Shown: positions 52,083-60,746 of the stretch, one piece after another
Position numbering within the stretch: the stretch's first letter is position 1
Layout: every line of letters begins with the position of its first letter
Assembly: GCA_947489665.1 (NCBI GenBank)
Contig: CANLEH010000006.1
Location: 124,001 to 188,000, forward strand
Direction of reading: 5' to 3'
DNA from: an uncultured Roseicyclus sp.
GTDB taxonomy: Bacteria > Pseudomonadota > Alphaproteobacteria > Rhodobacterales > Rhodobacteraceae
DNA: 64,000 nucleotides
Program-made: the position numbers and the translations under genes
Notes under the pieces: generated by a model
The model's input: the letters and a program-made list of their open reading frames with translations, nothing else
What the model was told of the DNA's origin: nothing
The model's database searches: none

Positions 52083-52901
52083 TCAGTCGCCCAGTTTCGC
52101 GTGCACTTCGTCCAGATCGATCTCGCCGATGGGCATCTTGTTGCCCGGATTTTCGAAGTCGTATTTGAACAGCTCGAAATCGCGCTTGTAGATCTCATAG
52201 ACCAGATGCATCGACAGATCGTCGAAATAGTCTTCGACAGGGTGCGCGCGCTTGGGGCCATGACCCTCAGACTCGTTGAACCGCGGCACATCCTTCAGCT
52301 TGATCGGATTGGCATTTTCTGTTGCATCCAGAACGCCTTGCATGCCGTCGTTAAAGCTCTCCGTCCAGAAAATCCGGTCGTACTTTCCGCCGTTCACAAT
52401 GAACGTCGAGACATGGCCGGACATCGCTGACCAGTGAATGTCGGGGTCCATCGGGCGCCGCCACCGAATGGTGTCGCGCGCAAATAACAGGAACCGACGG
52501 AAGCTGGCGATCTGGTCGAACTCCCCCTTGCCGTCTTCGCCACCGACTTCGATGCCGTATTTTTGGATCAAAAGCGGCACCAGATTGCCGCGATACCGGC
52601 GCCCGTTGCGCTGTATCCCGCAGATTTTATCGAAAAAGGACGACAGGATGCGCGTATAGGGGTTGCGCACGCAGGTGAAGGCAAAGCTTTCATGGCCTTG
52701 CACATTCTTGGTGATCAACGGCTGGCTCTCGTCGAACGCCCATTTGTGCATCCCGCCTTTGGCATCGTGGATGTCACCGTCGAAAAATTCACCGTTATCA
52801 GTGTAATACATGATCTGGCCGATCGTCGAGCAGGCGCATTTGGGCACCACGCGGTACACCATGCTTTCGCTCGTCGTCATCCAGGTGCCTGGGAAACCCA
52901 T
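52083..52901 (-). CDS. Sulfotransferase family 2 protein
   Basis: 272 residues. VPKCACSTIGQIMYY carries the 5'-phosphosulfate-binding loop and RNPYTRILSSFFDKICG the 3'-phosphate-binding motif of PAPS-dependent sulfotransferases; these resemble the carbohydrate/chondroitin type. It would put sulfate on a glycan or similar acceptor. Divergent from a glycosyltransferase gene 140 bp away, which fits joint action on a surface glycan. Confidence 0.88.
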   Translation of the reverse strand: MGFPGTWMTTSESMVYRVVPKCACSTIGQIMYYTDNGEFFDGDIHDAKGGMHKWAFDESQPLITKNVQGHESFAFTCVRNPYTRILSSFFDKICGIQRNGRRYRGNLVPLLIQKYGIEVGGEDGKGEFDQIASFRRFLLFARDTIRWRRPMDPDIHWSAMSGHVSTFIVNGGKYDRIFWTESFNDGMQGVLDATENANPIKLKDVPRFNESEGHGPKRAHPVEDYFDDLSMHLVYEIYKRDFELFKYDFENPGNKMPIGEIDLDEVHAKLGD

Positions 52902-53041
52902 CTGCTCGTCACCTTTACCTGTGCCCGGTTCACCTGCCGGGTCTTAACATGGGTAATTTACAAAGAATTGGTGTCGCATCAACGCACATTATTTATTAAG
53001 AGTGGGATAATAAGCCTCAGAAAAGGGCAAATGTTTCGAGC

Positions 53042-54619
53042 ATGGCAAAAATCGCCTTCATTCTCCTGTGCCACAAGGATGCCCCGAGCATCATTCAACA
53101 GGCTGAGCGTCTGACGGCGACAGGCGATTATGTGTCGATCCATTTTGATGCCCGCGCAAAGGCGACCGACTTCGCGGCGATAACCGACGCCCTCAAGGAC
53201 AATGCAGGCGTCACCTTCGCGACCAAGCGCATCAAGTGCGGCTGGGGGGAATGGTCTCTCTGTCAGGCCACGCTCCATGCGGTTGAGGCGGCGGTTGAGG
53301 CGTTCCCGAAAGCCACGCATTTCTACATGCTCTCGGGCGATTGTGCTTCTGTCAAATCGGCGGCCTATGCGCACAAGTTCCTGGATGCGCGCGACATCGA
53401 CTATGTCGAAAGCTTCGACTTCTTCAATTCCGACTGGATCAAAACCGGCTTCAAGGGCGAACGGTTATTCTACCGCCACTGGTTCAACGAACGCCAAAAC
53501 AAGAAGCTGTTCTATGCCTCGTTCAATCTGCAACGCCGTCTTCGGATGGAACGCAAGATCCCCGAAGACATCCAGGTGATGATCGGCAGCCAATGGTGGT
53601 GCCTGCGCCGCCAAACGATCGAGGCGATCCTCGAGTTCTGCAAACAACGCCTCGACGTGGTCCGCTTCTTCAAGACAACCTGGATCCCGGACGAGACATT
53701 CTTTCAGACCCTCGTCCGCCACCTTGTCCCCGCGCGCGAAATCGAAAGCCGCACGCTGACCTTCAAGATGTTCAGCGATTACGGCATGCCCGTGACCTTC
53801 TATAACGACCAGTATGACCTGCTGATCAGTCAGGATTACCTGTTCGCCCGAAAGATCTCGCCCGAGGCGACCCTGCTTAAAGAACGGCTCGGCGCGTTGT
53901 GGAATTCCGACCGCAAGGACTTCGCGACCTCACAAGAAGGGCCAAAGCTGCACGCCTTCCTGACCGGGCGGGGGCGGGTCGGCAAACGCTTTGGAACGCG
54001 GTTCTGGGAACGGGAAAGCACCTTGGGGGCGGACCGCGACCTTTACATGCTGGTCTGCAAGAAATGGCACGTCGCCAAGCGGTTGCTGAAGGCCTCGGCC
54101 GAAAAGCTGGACGTGAAGGGGATCGAGTATCTCTTTGATGAGGCCGGATGCCGGGTTCCCCATTTGGGCGGCATCGAACGCACGCTCGAAAAGCGCAACC
54201 GCCACCGGCGCGCGCTGATGCGGATGCTGTTCGACTATTACGGCACCGAACAACTCATCATCTGCCTCGATCCCGCGAACCTCGACCTGATGCGCGATTT
54301 CATGTCCGACCGCGCCAATGCCCGCATTCTTGAGCTTCAGTGCCATTTCGACGACCAATACCTCGTCGGCCACGCCCACCGCGTGGGCCTGGCGACAGAG
54401 GATACGCCGGGCGAGGTGATCCAGCGCATGCTGCCAACCCTGCGCCACGAATTCCTGGATGAGCAGACCGCAATCCGGGAAGAGGAGTTCAAGCAGCACT
54501 GGCGCTTGAAGGAAGGCAAAACCCCTGAGGAAAACGGCACCGTTCTTGCGGAATTCTTCGGGATCGACCACGACAGGGGCCGAGAGCTGGCAGAAACCCA
54601 GCACCTGTTTGCCGATTAA
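53042..54619 (+). CDS. GT14-like beta-1,6-N-acetylglucosaminyl/xylosyltransferase with C-terminal DUF5928-type region
   Basis: 525 residues. The first 280 follow the core-2/I-branching enzyme pattern: IAFILLCHKDAPSIIQQAERL, VSIHFDARAK, THFYMLSGDCASVKS, MIGSQWWCLRRQTIEAIL, IPDETFFQTLV. The C-terminal 230 residues (HFDDQYLVGHAHRVGL and neighbours) have the look of DUF5928, found fused to this enzyme in Rhodobacterales. Soluble, so probably cytoplasmic. Next to the divergent sulfotransferase, it points to synthesis of a sulfated exopolysaccharide or surface glycan. Confidence 0.87.
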   Translation: MAKIAFILLCHKDAPSIIQQAERLTATGDYVSIHFDARAKATDFAAITDALKDNAGVTFATKRIKCGWGEWSLCQATLHAVEAAVEAFPKATHFYMLSGDCASVKSAAYAHKFLDARDIDYVESFDFFNSDWIKTGFKGERLFYRHWFNERQNKKLFYASFNLQRRLRMERKIPEDIQVMIGSQWWCLRRQTIEAILEFCKQRLDVVRFFKTTWIPDETFFQTLVRHLVPAREIESRTLTFKMFSDYGMPVTFYNDQYDLLISQDYLFARKISPEATLLKERLGALWNSDRKDFATSQEGPKLHAFLTGRGRVGKRFGTRFWERESTLGADRDLYMLVCKKWHVAKRLLKASAEKLDVKGIEYLFDEAGCRVPHLGGIERTLEKRNRHRRALMRMLFDYYGTEQLIICLDPANLDLMRDFMSDRANARILELQCHFDDQYLVGHAHRVGLATEDTPGEVIQRMLPTLRHEFLDEQTAIREEEFKQHWRLKEGKTPEENGTVLAEFFGIDHDRGRELAETQHLFAD

Positions 54620-54628
54620 GAGGGCGCA

Positions 54629-55012
54629 ATGGCTTACCAATACGACGATCAGAACATCTTTGCGAAAATCCTGCGCGGCGAAATCCCAAATCAGACCGTT
54701 GCCGAAACGGACCATACGCTGGCCTTCTCGGACATCTACCCACAAGCACCTGTGCACGTGCTGGTGATCCCGAAAGGGCCATATGTCTGCTTCGATCATT
54801 TCGCGGCGGAGGCCTCGGACGCCGAGATTGCCGATTTTCACCGGGTCGCGGCGCAGATCTGCGCCGATCTGGGGGTGGCCCCGGGCGCAGGTGGCATGGG
54901 CTATCGCACGATCTCAAATGCCGGAGAGCATCCGGTGCAAGAGGTGCCGCACTACCACATGCATATCCTGGGCGGCCGCCCCCTTGGCCGCATGCTGCAA
55001 AAGGCCGATTGA
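54629..55012 (+). CDS. HIT-family nucleotide hydrolase
   Basis: 127 residues. Typical HINT layout: DNIFAKILRGEIP at the start, HVLVIPKGPY, and the histidine triad HYHMHILGGRPLG. HinT-type members hydrolyse adenosine phosphoramidates. It lies 9 bp after the glycosyltransferase gene, perhaps by chance in one transcript. Confidence 0.94.
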   Translation: MAYQYDDQNIFAKILRGEIPNQTVAETDHTLAFSDIYPQAPVHVLVIPKGPYVCFDHFAAEASDAEIADFHRVAAQICADLGVAPGAGGMGYRTISNAGEHPVQEVPHYHMHILGGRPLGRMLQKAD

Positions 55013-55084
55013 GCGCACCGTCTTCTGGCAAAAGGCGCGCCTGCGGCGCAAGACGTTCCCCTCGCGTCGGCGCTTGCGCGCCTT

Positions 55085-55185
55085 CGGCTCAGAAAGGGGG
55101 GGGGGCGCTGCCCCCCGTCCTGCGGACTCCCCCCGGCATGTTCAGGGAACAAAGAGGGGCGCGGCAACCGGCCCCCCCTTGGACC
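55085..55185. repeat. Dispersed intergenic repeat, copy B
   Basis: A GC hairpin GGGGGGCGCTGCCCCCC followed by CCCCCCGGCATGTTCAGGGA and ACAAAGAGGGGCGCGGC, the reverse complement of copy A at 39008. It fills most of the 234-bp gap between the HIT and zinc-finger genes. Confidence 0.75.
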
Positions 55186-55246
55186 CTTGCCCGGATTTCG
55201 GCAAGGTGCGATAGACTAGTCAGCGCAGATGTAAGGACGACCCGAG

Positions 55247-55429
55247 ATGAGCATTGACGCCCCCGAAACCGAAGTAGTGGATCAATGGCGCGTCGCCTGT
55301 GATGGCGGTGAAGGCGCTTTGGGCCATCCCCGCGTCTGGCTGTCGCTGAGCCGCGTCACCGGAGAGGTGGAGTGCGGCTATTGTGACAAGAAGTACGTGC
55401 ACCGGGATTTCGCCGCGACATCCGAGTGA
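55247..55429 (+). CDS. Zinc-finger (CHCC type) protein
   Basis: 60 residues. The zf-CHCC pattern is visible: Cys at VACDGG, His at GHPRVWL, then CGYC and a following YVHRD. The same small domain is known in NDUFS6-like complex I subunits. Function in bacteria is not established. Its stop overlaps the GTG of the next gene (GTGA), so the two are coupled. Confidence 0.85.
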   Translation: MSIDAPETEVVDQWRVACDGGEGALGHPRVWLSLSRVTGEVECGYCDKKYVHRDFAATSE

Positions 55430-56109
55430 TTGCTCGCAGCTTACGCCTGTTCGGCCGCCTCCTTGGGGCGGCTTTTCTGTGTCTGGTCCTGTATCTTGGA
55501 GCCGCTGCAATCGGCGGGCTGGTTCCGGGCCGCACCGCCGATCTACCCCTCGATCTGCCCCCGGGCGATGAGGTTGAAATCGGCCTTCTCTTCGGGCCGA
55601 TCCACGTGGATTTCCTGCTGCCTGCCACGCCGCGCACCCGCACGGCGCTTGAATTTGCAGGCGATGCCGGTGTGCCGGTGGATGCCCCCGGCGTAGCGCA
55701 CTTTATCGTTGGCTGGGGCGCGCGGGATTTCTACACCACCGCCGGCACCTACGCCGACATCACGCCCCGTGCCACGCTGCGCGCTGTGACTGGCGACGCC
55801 TCGGTTCTGCGGGTCGATGTGGTCGGGCCCATAGACCCCTCCGCCGACTATCCACGCCTGCGCCTGTCGCAAGTGCAGTACAACGCGCTGCTGAACGCGA
55901 TCATGGCAAGCGTCGATGGCGAACCGATCCCCAATGCGGGTTTCACTCCCACAGACGGGTTTCATGAGGCCAAGGACCGGTTCCACATTCTGCGCACCTG
56001 CAACACATGGGTTGGCCGGATCCTACGTCGCGCGGGCGTTCCGGTCGGCGCGTGGACGCCCACGCCCTACAGCCTGCGCCTGTCGCTTTGGCGCGGGGGC
56101 CTCAGTTAA
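55426..56109 (+). CDS. DUF2459 / TIGR02117-family exported protein
   Basis: 227 residues from GTG 55426. An N-terminal hydrophobic segment (about 8-30) is followed by [31 protein letters not shown], and [21 protein letters not shown], which fit the DUF2459 family (possible NlpC-like fold with a Cys and His). The function is unknown. Coupled to the zinc-finger gene by a 4-bp overlap. It ends 8 bp into the tail of the opposite-strand gene at 56102. Confidence 0.8.
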   Translation: MIARSLRLFGRLLGAAFLCLVLYLGAAAIGGLVPGRTADLPLDLPPGDEVEIGLLFGPIHVDFLLPATPRTRTALEFAGDAGVPVDAPGVAHFIVGWGARDFYTTAGTYADITPRATLRAVTGDASVLRVDVVGPIDPSADYPRLRLSQVQYNALLNAIMASVDGEPIPNAGFTPTDGFHEAKDRFHILRTCNTWVGRILRRAGVPVGAWTPTPYSLRLSLWRGGLS

Positions 56110-56605
56110 GTGTGACGCTCTGTGCGCCGCATGTCAGCTCAGCCTCGCCGGTTGTCTGCGCGAAGTAGGCGGCAAGGTCTGCACCCGACCATGCGTTGAT
56201 CGGCAGGCCAACGATCGTCTGGCCCGCGCCGACCGCGACATTGGTCTCCGAGTCCTTGAACGTGTAGGTCACAATCCCCGTCATCCCATCCTCGCAGGTA
56301 AAATTCGCGAGGTTGTCGATATTGCTCCAGACCCCGGTGCACGTCGTGCCGGACGACAACTCGCCCTGCAAAACGCCCTGATCCCAACCAATCACCTGGC
56401 CCACCAGCAACAAATCGTCTCCGATACAGGCGACCGCGTGGACGCAAGAAGTCTCTGACCCCTCGACGACGACGCAGGACTCATCAAGGTGCATCTGCGC
56501 CGCAGCGGCGTGGGCAAAAATCACGGTCGCAGCCGCAAGCAGGGCAGGGTAGAACGGTCGGCAAACAGGGAGGGTGCGCAAATGGCATTCGGAAAAGGGC
56601 ATCAT
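56102..56605 (-). CDS. Cys-rich secreted protein overlapping the polA start
   Basis: About 167 residues. The start ATG-ATG at 56605/56602 has an AGGTGAAG site just upstream; a TTG at 56581 is an alternative that avoids overlap. The signal-like segment CRPFYPALLAAATVIFAHAAAAQ is followed by a mature part with six cysteines (CVVV, SCVH, ACIG, TCTG, TCED, TCGA), so three disulfides are likely. I do not recognise the family. It is divergent from polA and overlaps its first codons by 24 bp, and its stop overlaps the end of the DUF2459 gene. The polA ribosome binding site lies inside this coding sequence. Confidence 0.7.
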   Translation of the reverse strand: MMPFSECHLRTLPVCRPFYPALLAAATVIFAHAAAAQMHLDESCVVVEGSETSCVHAVACIGDDLLLVGQVIGWDQGVLQGELSSGTTCTGVWSNIDNLANFTCEDGMTGIVTYTFKDSETNVAVGAGQTIVGLPINAWSGADLAAYFAQTTGEAELTCGAQSVTLN

Positions 56606-59365
56606 CTTCACCTCGTGGATGGATCGGCGTTCATCTTCCGCGCCTACCATGCGCTTCCGCCACTCACCCGTAAATCCGATGGCCTCCCAATCGGCGCGGT
56701 GAGCGGATTTTGCAACCTGCTGTGGAAGATGATCAACGACACCCGCGATGCGCCGACCCACGTGGCGGTGGTGTTCGACAAGGGGTCCCACACGTTCCGC
56801 AACGACCTCTATGACCAATACAAAGCCAATCGCGAGGCGATGCCCGAAGATTTGCGTCCGCAGATCCCGCTGACCCGCGAAGCGACCCGCGCCTTCAACC
56901 TCGCCTGTATCGAGTTGGAGGGGTTCGAGGCCGACGATATCATCGCCACCTTTGCCCGGCAGGCGCGTGAGGCTGGGGGCAGTTGCACCATCATCTCGTC
57001 GGACAAGGACCTGATGCAGCTGGTCGGTGACGGCGTGGATATGCTGGACCCGATGAAGAACACCGTGATTGACCGCGAAGGGGTGGAGGCCAAGTTCGGC
57101 GTCGGGCCCGAGCGTGTGGTGGATGTGCAGGCGCTCGCCGGCGACAGCGTCGATAACGTGCCGGGGGCGCCGGGCATCGGCGTGAAGACCGCCGCGCTCC
57201 TGATCAACGAATATGGCGATCTGGACACGCTTCTGGAGCGTGCGGAAGAGATCAAGCAACCCAAACGCCGCCAGACCCTCATCGACAATGCCGACCAGAT
57301 CCGCCTCAGCCGCCAGCTTGTACTGCTAGACGATCAGGTCAGCCTTGAGGAGACGCTGGACGATCTCGACGTCCGCGCGCCGGAGGCTGATAAGCTGCTG
57401 GCGTTCCTCGCGGAAATGGAATTCCGCACGCTCACGACCCGCGTCGCCACGCAATTGGGCGCCGAGGCCCCCGTCATTGCGGAGCCTGAGCCCGAGGCCG
57501 CGCCTGACGCCCCCGAAATGCCGGACATCAAGGACGCCACCTACGACACCGTGCGCGACTTGGCCACGTTACAGCAATGGATCGACCGCGCCACCGCGCG
57601 GGGCGAGGTGGCCTTCGACACGGAAACCACGTCGCTCAACGAAATGGCTGCCGAACTGGTCGGCGTGTCTCTCTGCATCGAGCCCGGCCATGCCTGCTAT
57701 ATCCCCCTGCAACATCGCGGCGGCGGCGATGACCTCTTTGCTGATACCTCGCTGGCCGAAGGCCAGATCCCCCTCGATGACGCGCTCAACATCCTCAAAC
57801 CGCTCTTGGAAAACCCCGCCGTCCTCAAGATCGCCCAGAACGCGAAATACGATGTGAAGGTCCTCGCCCGCTACGGCATCGAGGTGAACCCAATCGACGA
57901 CACCATGCTGCTCAGCTACGCGCTCCACGGCGGCCTCCACGGCCACGGCATGGATGCGCTGAGCGAACGCTACCTCTCCCATAAACCCATTCCGATCAAG
58001 GAGTTGATCGGTTCGGGCAAGTCGGCAATCACCTTCGATCAGGTGGAGATCGACAAGGCTTCCCCCTACGCCGCCGAAGATGCCGACCTCACGCTCCGCT
58101 TCCACAAACTCTTCAAACCGCGCCTGCATCGGGAGCAGGTCACGAAGGTCTATGAGCGGCTGGAACGCCCCATGGTCCCCGTCCTCGCCCGCATGGAACG
58201 CTCGGGCATCAAGGTCGACCGCGATGTGCTGTCCCGCATGTCCAACGCCTTCGCGCAGAAAATGGCGGGGCTGGAGGCGGAAATTCACGAACTGGCGGGC
58301 GAGGCCTTCAACGTCGGCTCCCCCGCGCAGCTTGGCGAGATCCTCTTCGACAAAATGGGCCTCGAAGGCGGCAAAAAGGGCAAGACCGGCAAATACTCCA
58401 CTGGTGCGGATATCCTCGAAGATCTCGCCACTGAACACGAACTGCCTGCCCGCGTCCTCGACTGGCGGCAGCTGTCGAAACTCAAATCCACCTACACCGA
58501 CGCGCTTCAGGAACACATCAACCCCGAAACGGGCCGCGTCCACACCTCCTACTCCATCGCGGGCGCCAACACTGGCCGTCTCGCCTCCACCGATCCGAAC
58601 CTGCAAAACATCCCCGTCCGCACCGAAGAAGGCCGCCGCATCCGCGAGGCTTTCGTGGCGGAACCCGGCAAGGTTCTGGTTTCCCTCGACTATTCGCAGA
58701 TTGAACTGCGCATCCTCGCCCATATCGCGGGCATCGAAGCCCTGAAGGAGGCCTTCCGCGACGGGCAGGATATCCACGCCGCCACCGCGTCCGAGATGTT
58801 CAACGTCCCCCTCGAAGACATGACCCCCGACGTCCGCAGGCAAGCCAAGGCGATCAACTTCGGCGTGATCTACGGCATCTCCGGCTTCGGCCTCGCCCGC
58901 AATCTGCGCATCCCCCGGGCCGAGGCGCAGGGCTTCATCGACCGCTACTTTGAGCGCTTCCCCGGCATCCGCACCTACATGGACGACACGAAGAAATTCG
59001 CCAAGGATCACCTTTACGTCCAGACGCTGTTTGGCCGTAAAATCCACACGCCCGAGATCAACGCCAAGGGCCCCGGCGCGGGTTTCGCGGGGCGCGCAGC
59101 GATCAACGCGCCGATCCAGGGGACGGCGGCCGACATCATTCGCCGCGCCATGATCCGCATGGACGACGCCATCGCAGACCTGCCCGCAAAAATGCTTTTG
59201 CAGGTCCACGACGAGTTGATCTTCGAGGTCGACGAAGACGCCGCCGACCGCCTGATCGACCGCGCCCGCGACATCATGCAGGGCGCCTGCGACCCGGCGG
59301 TGCGGCTCGACGTCCCGCTTGTTGTCGATGCAGGGCAGGGGGCAAACTGGGCGGAGGCGCATTGA
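56582..59365 (+). CDS. polA: DNA polymerase I
   Basis: A 927-residue polymerase from ATG 56582. The 5'-3' exonuclease domain about 1-290 (LVDGSAFIFRAYHALPPLTR, FEADDIIATFARQA, GDSVDNVPGAPGIGVKTA), the 3'-5' exonuclease about 320-510 (VAFDTETTSLNEMAAEL, intact), and the polymerase domain (SLDYSQIELRILAHIAG motif A, RRQAKAINFGVIYGIS motif B, LQVHDELIFEV motif C). It removes RNA primers and fills gaps. AGGGAGGGTGCGCAA precedes the ATG. The downstream HEPN-like ORF starts 1 bp after the stop. Confidence 0.98.
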   Translation: MAFGKGHHLHLVDGSAFIFRAYHALPPLTRKSDGLPIGAVSGFCNLLWKMINDTRDAPTHVAVVFDKGSHTFRNDLYDQYKANREAMPEDLRPQIPLTREATRAFNLACIELEGFEADDIIATFARQAREAGGSCTIISSDKDLMQLVGDGVDMLDPMKNTVIDREGVEAKFGVGPERVVDVQALAGDSVDNVPGAPGIGVKTAALLINEYGDLDTLLERAEEIKQPKRRQTLIDNADQIRLSRQLVLLDDQVSLEETLDDLDVRAPEADKLLAFLAEMEFRTLTTRVATQLGAEAPVIAEPEPEAAPDAPEMPDIKDATYDTVRDLATLQQWIDRATARGEVAFDTETTSLNEMAAELVGVSLCIEPGHACYIPLQHRGGGDDLFADTSLAEGQIPLDDALNILKPLLENPAVLKIAQNAKYDVKVLARYGIEVNPIDDTMLLSYALHGGLHGHGMDALSERYLSHKPIPIKELIGSGKSAITFDQVEIDKASPYAAEDADLTLRFHKLFKPRLHREQVTKVYERLERPMVPVLARMERSGIKVDRDVLSRMSNAFAQKMAGLEAEIHELAGEAFNVGSPAQLGEILFDKMGLEGGKKGKTGKYSTGADILEDLATEHELPARVLDWRQLSKLKSTYTDALQEHINPETGRVHTSYSIAGANTGRLASTDPNLQNIPVRTEEGRRIREAFVAEPGKVLVSLDYSQIELRILAHIAGIEALKEAFRDGQDIHAATASEMFNVPLEDMTPDVRRQAKAINFGVIYGISGFGLARNLRIPRAEAQGFIDRYFERFPGIRTYMDDTKKFAKDHLYVQTLFGRKIHTPEINAKGPGAGFAGRAAINAPIQGTAADIIRRAMIRMDDAIADLPAKMLLQVHDELIFEVDEDAADRLIDRARDIMQGACDPAVRLDVPLVVDAGQGANWAEAH

Positions 59366-59366
59366 G

Positions 59367-59879
59367 TTGAATCTGATCAGTCAGACTGAGCACAATCTCA
59401 GAAGCATCCCGGGTTATGGTCAACTCACCAGATGGGACAAAGCGTTGCTTCGCAGCTTTGCCGTTGCGTGGCCTCTATTCGAAGAAAGATGCCTGAACCG
59501 ACGGGCCAATGCGGCCAGCATCGCGGACTTTTCTGAACAGCAAGGAAATGCGCCGGTTCCAAGCTCGATTCATCGCGCGTTCGCTTACTTCAAGAACCGA
59601 TATTTTGAAGGCCAATTTTGCGTGGAGCGTTTCCATGCCCTTTGCCACGGGCGTGTGGGCGACGAACCGCAACAAGGTGTTGGAATACAGGAAACACTCG
59701 AGGAGCTTTTCAACGCCGATGATCCCGATCTGAAAGCAACGGTTCAGGCCGTGTTGCTAACGATCTACCGGCTTCGCAACAACCTTCTCCACGGAAATAA
59801 GTACGATGGAATAGCAAACCAACGTGAGAATTTCAGTCACAGTTTAAGGGTGATTAACGCTCTGATTGAGAGGGAATAG
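59367..59879 (+). CDS. HEPN-like protein of unknown function
   Basis: 170 residues from TTG 59367, with GGAGG at 59353-59357 as the ribosome binding site. The C-terminal third contains IYRLRNNLLHGNKYD, an R-N-x3-H (Rx4H) motif in a helix, as in HEPN-domain RNases and related proteins. The middle has AFAYFKNRYFEGQF. Base composition is clearly less GC-rich than in the flanking genes, and codons are more A/T ending, which fits recent acquisition. A HEPN ribonuclease or a nucleotidyltransferase partner could be expected; no partner gene is seen. Function not assigned. Confidence 0.7.
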   Translation: MNLISQTEHNLRSIPGYGQLTRWDKALLRSFAVAWPLFEERCLNRRANAASIADFSEQQGNAPVPSSIHRAFAYFKNRYFEGQFCVERFHALCHGRVGDEPQQGVGIQETLEELFNADDPDLKATVQAVLLTIYRLRNNLLHGNKYDGIANQRENFSHSLRVINALIERE

Positions 59880-59882
59880 CGT

Positions 59883-60245
59883 TTGACTACCCCCATCCAC
59901 ACCTGGCCCGACCTGCGCACCTTTGCCCATTCCCTCAACCTGCCCAAGGTCGAGGACGCCGTCTCCTGGGGCAATCCCACCCTCAAGGCCCACGGCAAAC
60001 TCTGGTGCTGGTGGAGCCCTTACGTCGATGCCGCGATCTTCAAAGGCTCCGTTGAGGAACGCGAAATGCTGCGAGAAGCCGACCCCGAAACCTTCCTTCA
60101 CCACGACCATTACGCAAAATACGGCTGCATCCTCGTGGCCGCTGGCCGCATAGAGCGTGACTGGGCCGAAGCGCGCCTGCGCCGAACGTGGCGCGACATG
60201 GCGCCCAAACGCTGGCTCGCGCAATACGACGCGGGGCAGGGCTGA
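59883..60245 (+). CDS. MmcQ/YjbR-family protein
   Basis: 120 residues. FAHSLNLPKVEDAVSWGNPTLKAHGKLWCW is typical of the MmcQ/YjbR (CyaY-like fold, DNA-binding) family, and YGCILVAAGRIERDW is the second half. Role unclear, possibly DNA-associated. The TGA overlaps the following ATG by one base (TGATG). Confidence 0.85.
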   Translation: MTTPIHTWPDLRTFAHSLNLPKVEDAVSWGNPTLKAHGKLWCWWSPYVDAAIFKGSVEEREMLREADPETFLHHDHYAKYGCILVAAGRIERDWAEARLRRTWRDMAPKRWLAQYDAGQG

Positions 60246-60661
60246 TGCCGCAATGGCTCTACGTCCTGCGCGGGTGCGTCTTCACCTACCTCATCGCCTC
60301 GCTCGGCTTCGGCGTGATCGCGTTGTTCGATGGCCCGGTTCAAGGGGCCGAGGTCTTTGGCATCGCCCTCATCTTCGGCGGTATAATCGCCCTGCCTTTC
60401 GCCATCGCGGCGCTGATCATCTGGTCCGTGCTGGCCGGCATGCGTAAACGTGTCTCCGTTCTGCAAGCGGTCGCGATCAGCGCCGGCGTCTTCTTCTTGC
60501 CCGGCGTGTTTCTGGCGCTGGCCGAAGGCGGCCTTTACGCGGTGCTCTCGGCTGTGATCCTGATGCCCGTGCTCGGCGCCGCATTCGGCGCGCTCTTCTG
60601 GGTTGGGGCATTCGGCCTGCAACGAGAGGTCCAATTCGCTTTTCGGGAGCCCGCCCCATGA
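60245..60661 (+). CDS. Four-helix membrane protein, unknown function
   Basis: 138 residues with about four hydrophobic segments (residues about 5-25, 35-62, 70-90 and 93-120). No known motif. It starts in a TGATG overlap with the MmcQ-like gene, so it is in the same transcript. After its stop comes the three-copy repeat before the pseudouridine synthase gene. Confidence 0.75.
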   Translation: MPQWLYVLRGCVFTYLIASLGFGVIALFDGPVQGAEVFGIALIFGGIIALPFAIAALIIWSVLAGMRKRVSVLQAVAISAGVFFLPGVFLALAEGGLYAVLSAVILMPVLGAAFGALFWVGAFGLQREVQFAFREPAP

Positions 60662-60668
60662 AACCCGT

Positions 60669-60733
60669 TCAACTGAACGCAATTTCCGCAAAAACCCCGT
60701 TCATCTGGACGCATATCCGCTCACCTGAACGCA
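60669..60733. repeat. Three-copy 13-mer array upstream of rluE-like gene
   Basis: TCAACTGAACGCA at 60669-60681, TCATCTGGACGCA at 60701-60713 and TCACCTGAACGCA at 60721-60733; consensus TCA-N-CTG-R-ACGCA. The first copy is the palindrome GTTCA-AC-TGAAC, with the others as weaker versions, so it looks like an operator array. It fills the 85-bp gap before the ATG at 60747. Confidence 0.55.
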
Positions 60734-60746
60734 TTTCGGCGCCACT

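Noticed and set aside
55013-55246. Small ORFs in the gap before the zinc-finger gene
   Set aside because: They lie over a palindromic repeat and have no coding character.
57569-59362. Minus-strand ORF of 597 codons opposite polA
   Set aside because: Antisense to polA with intact motifs; no domain of its own.
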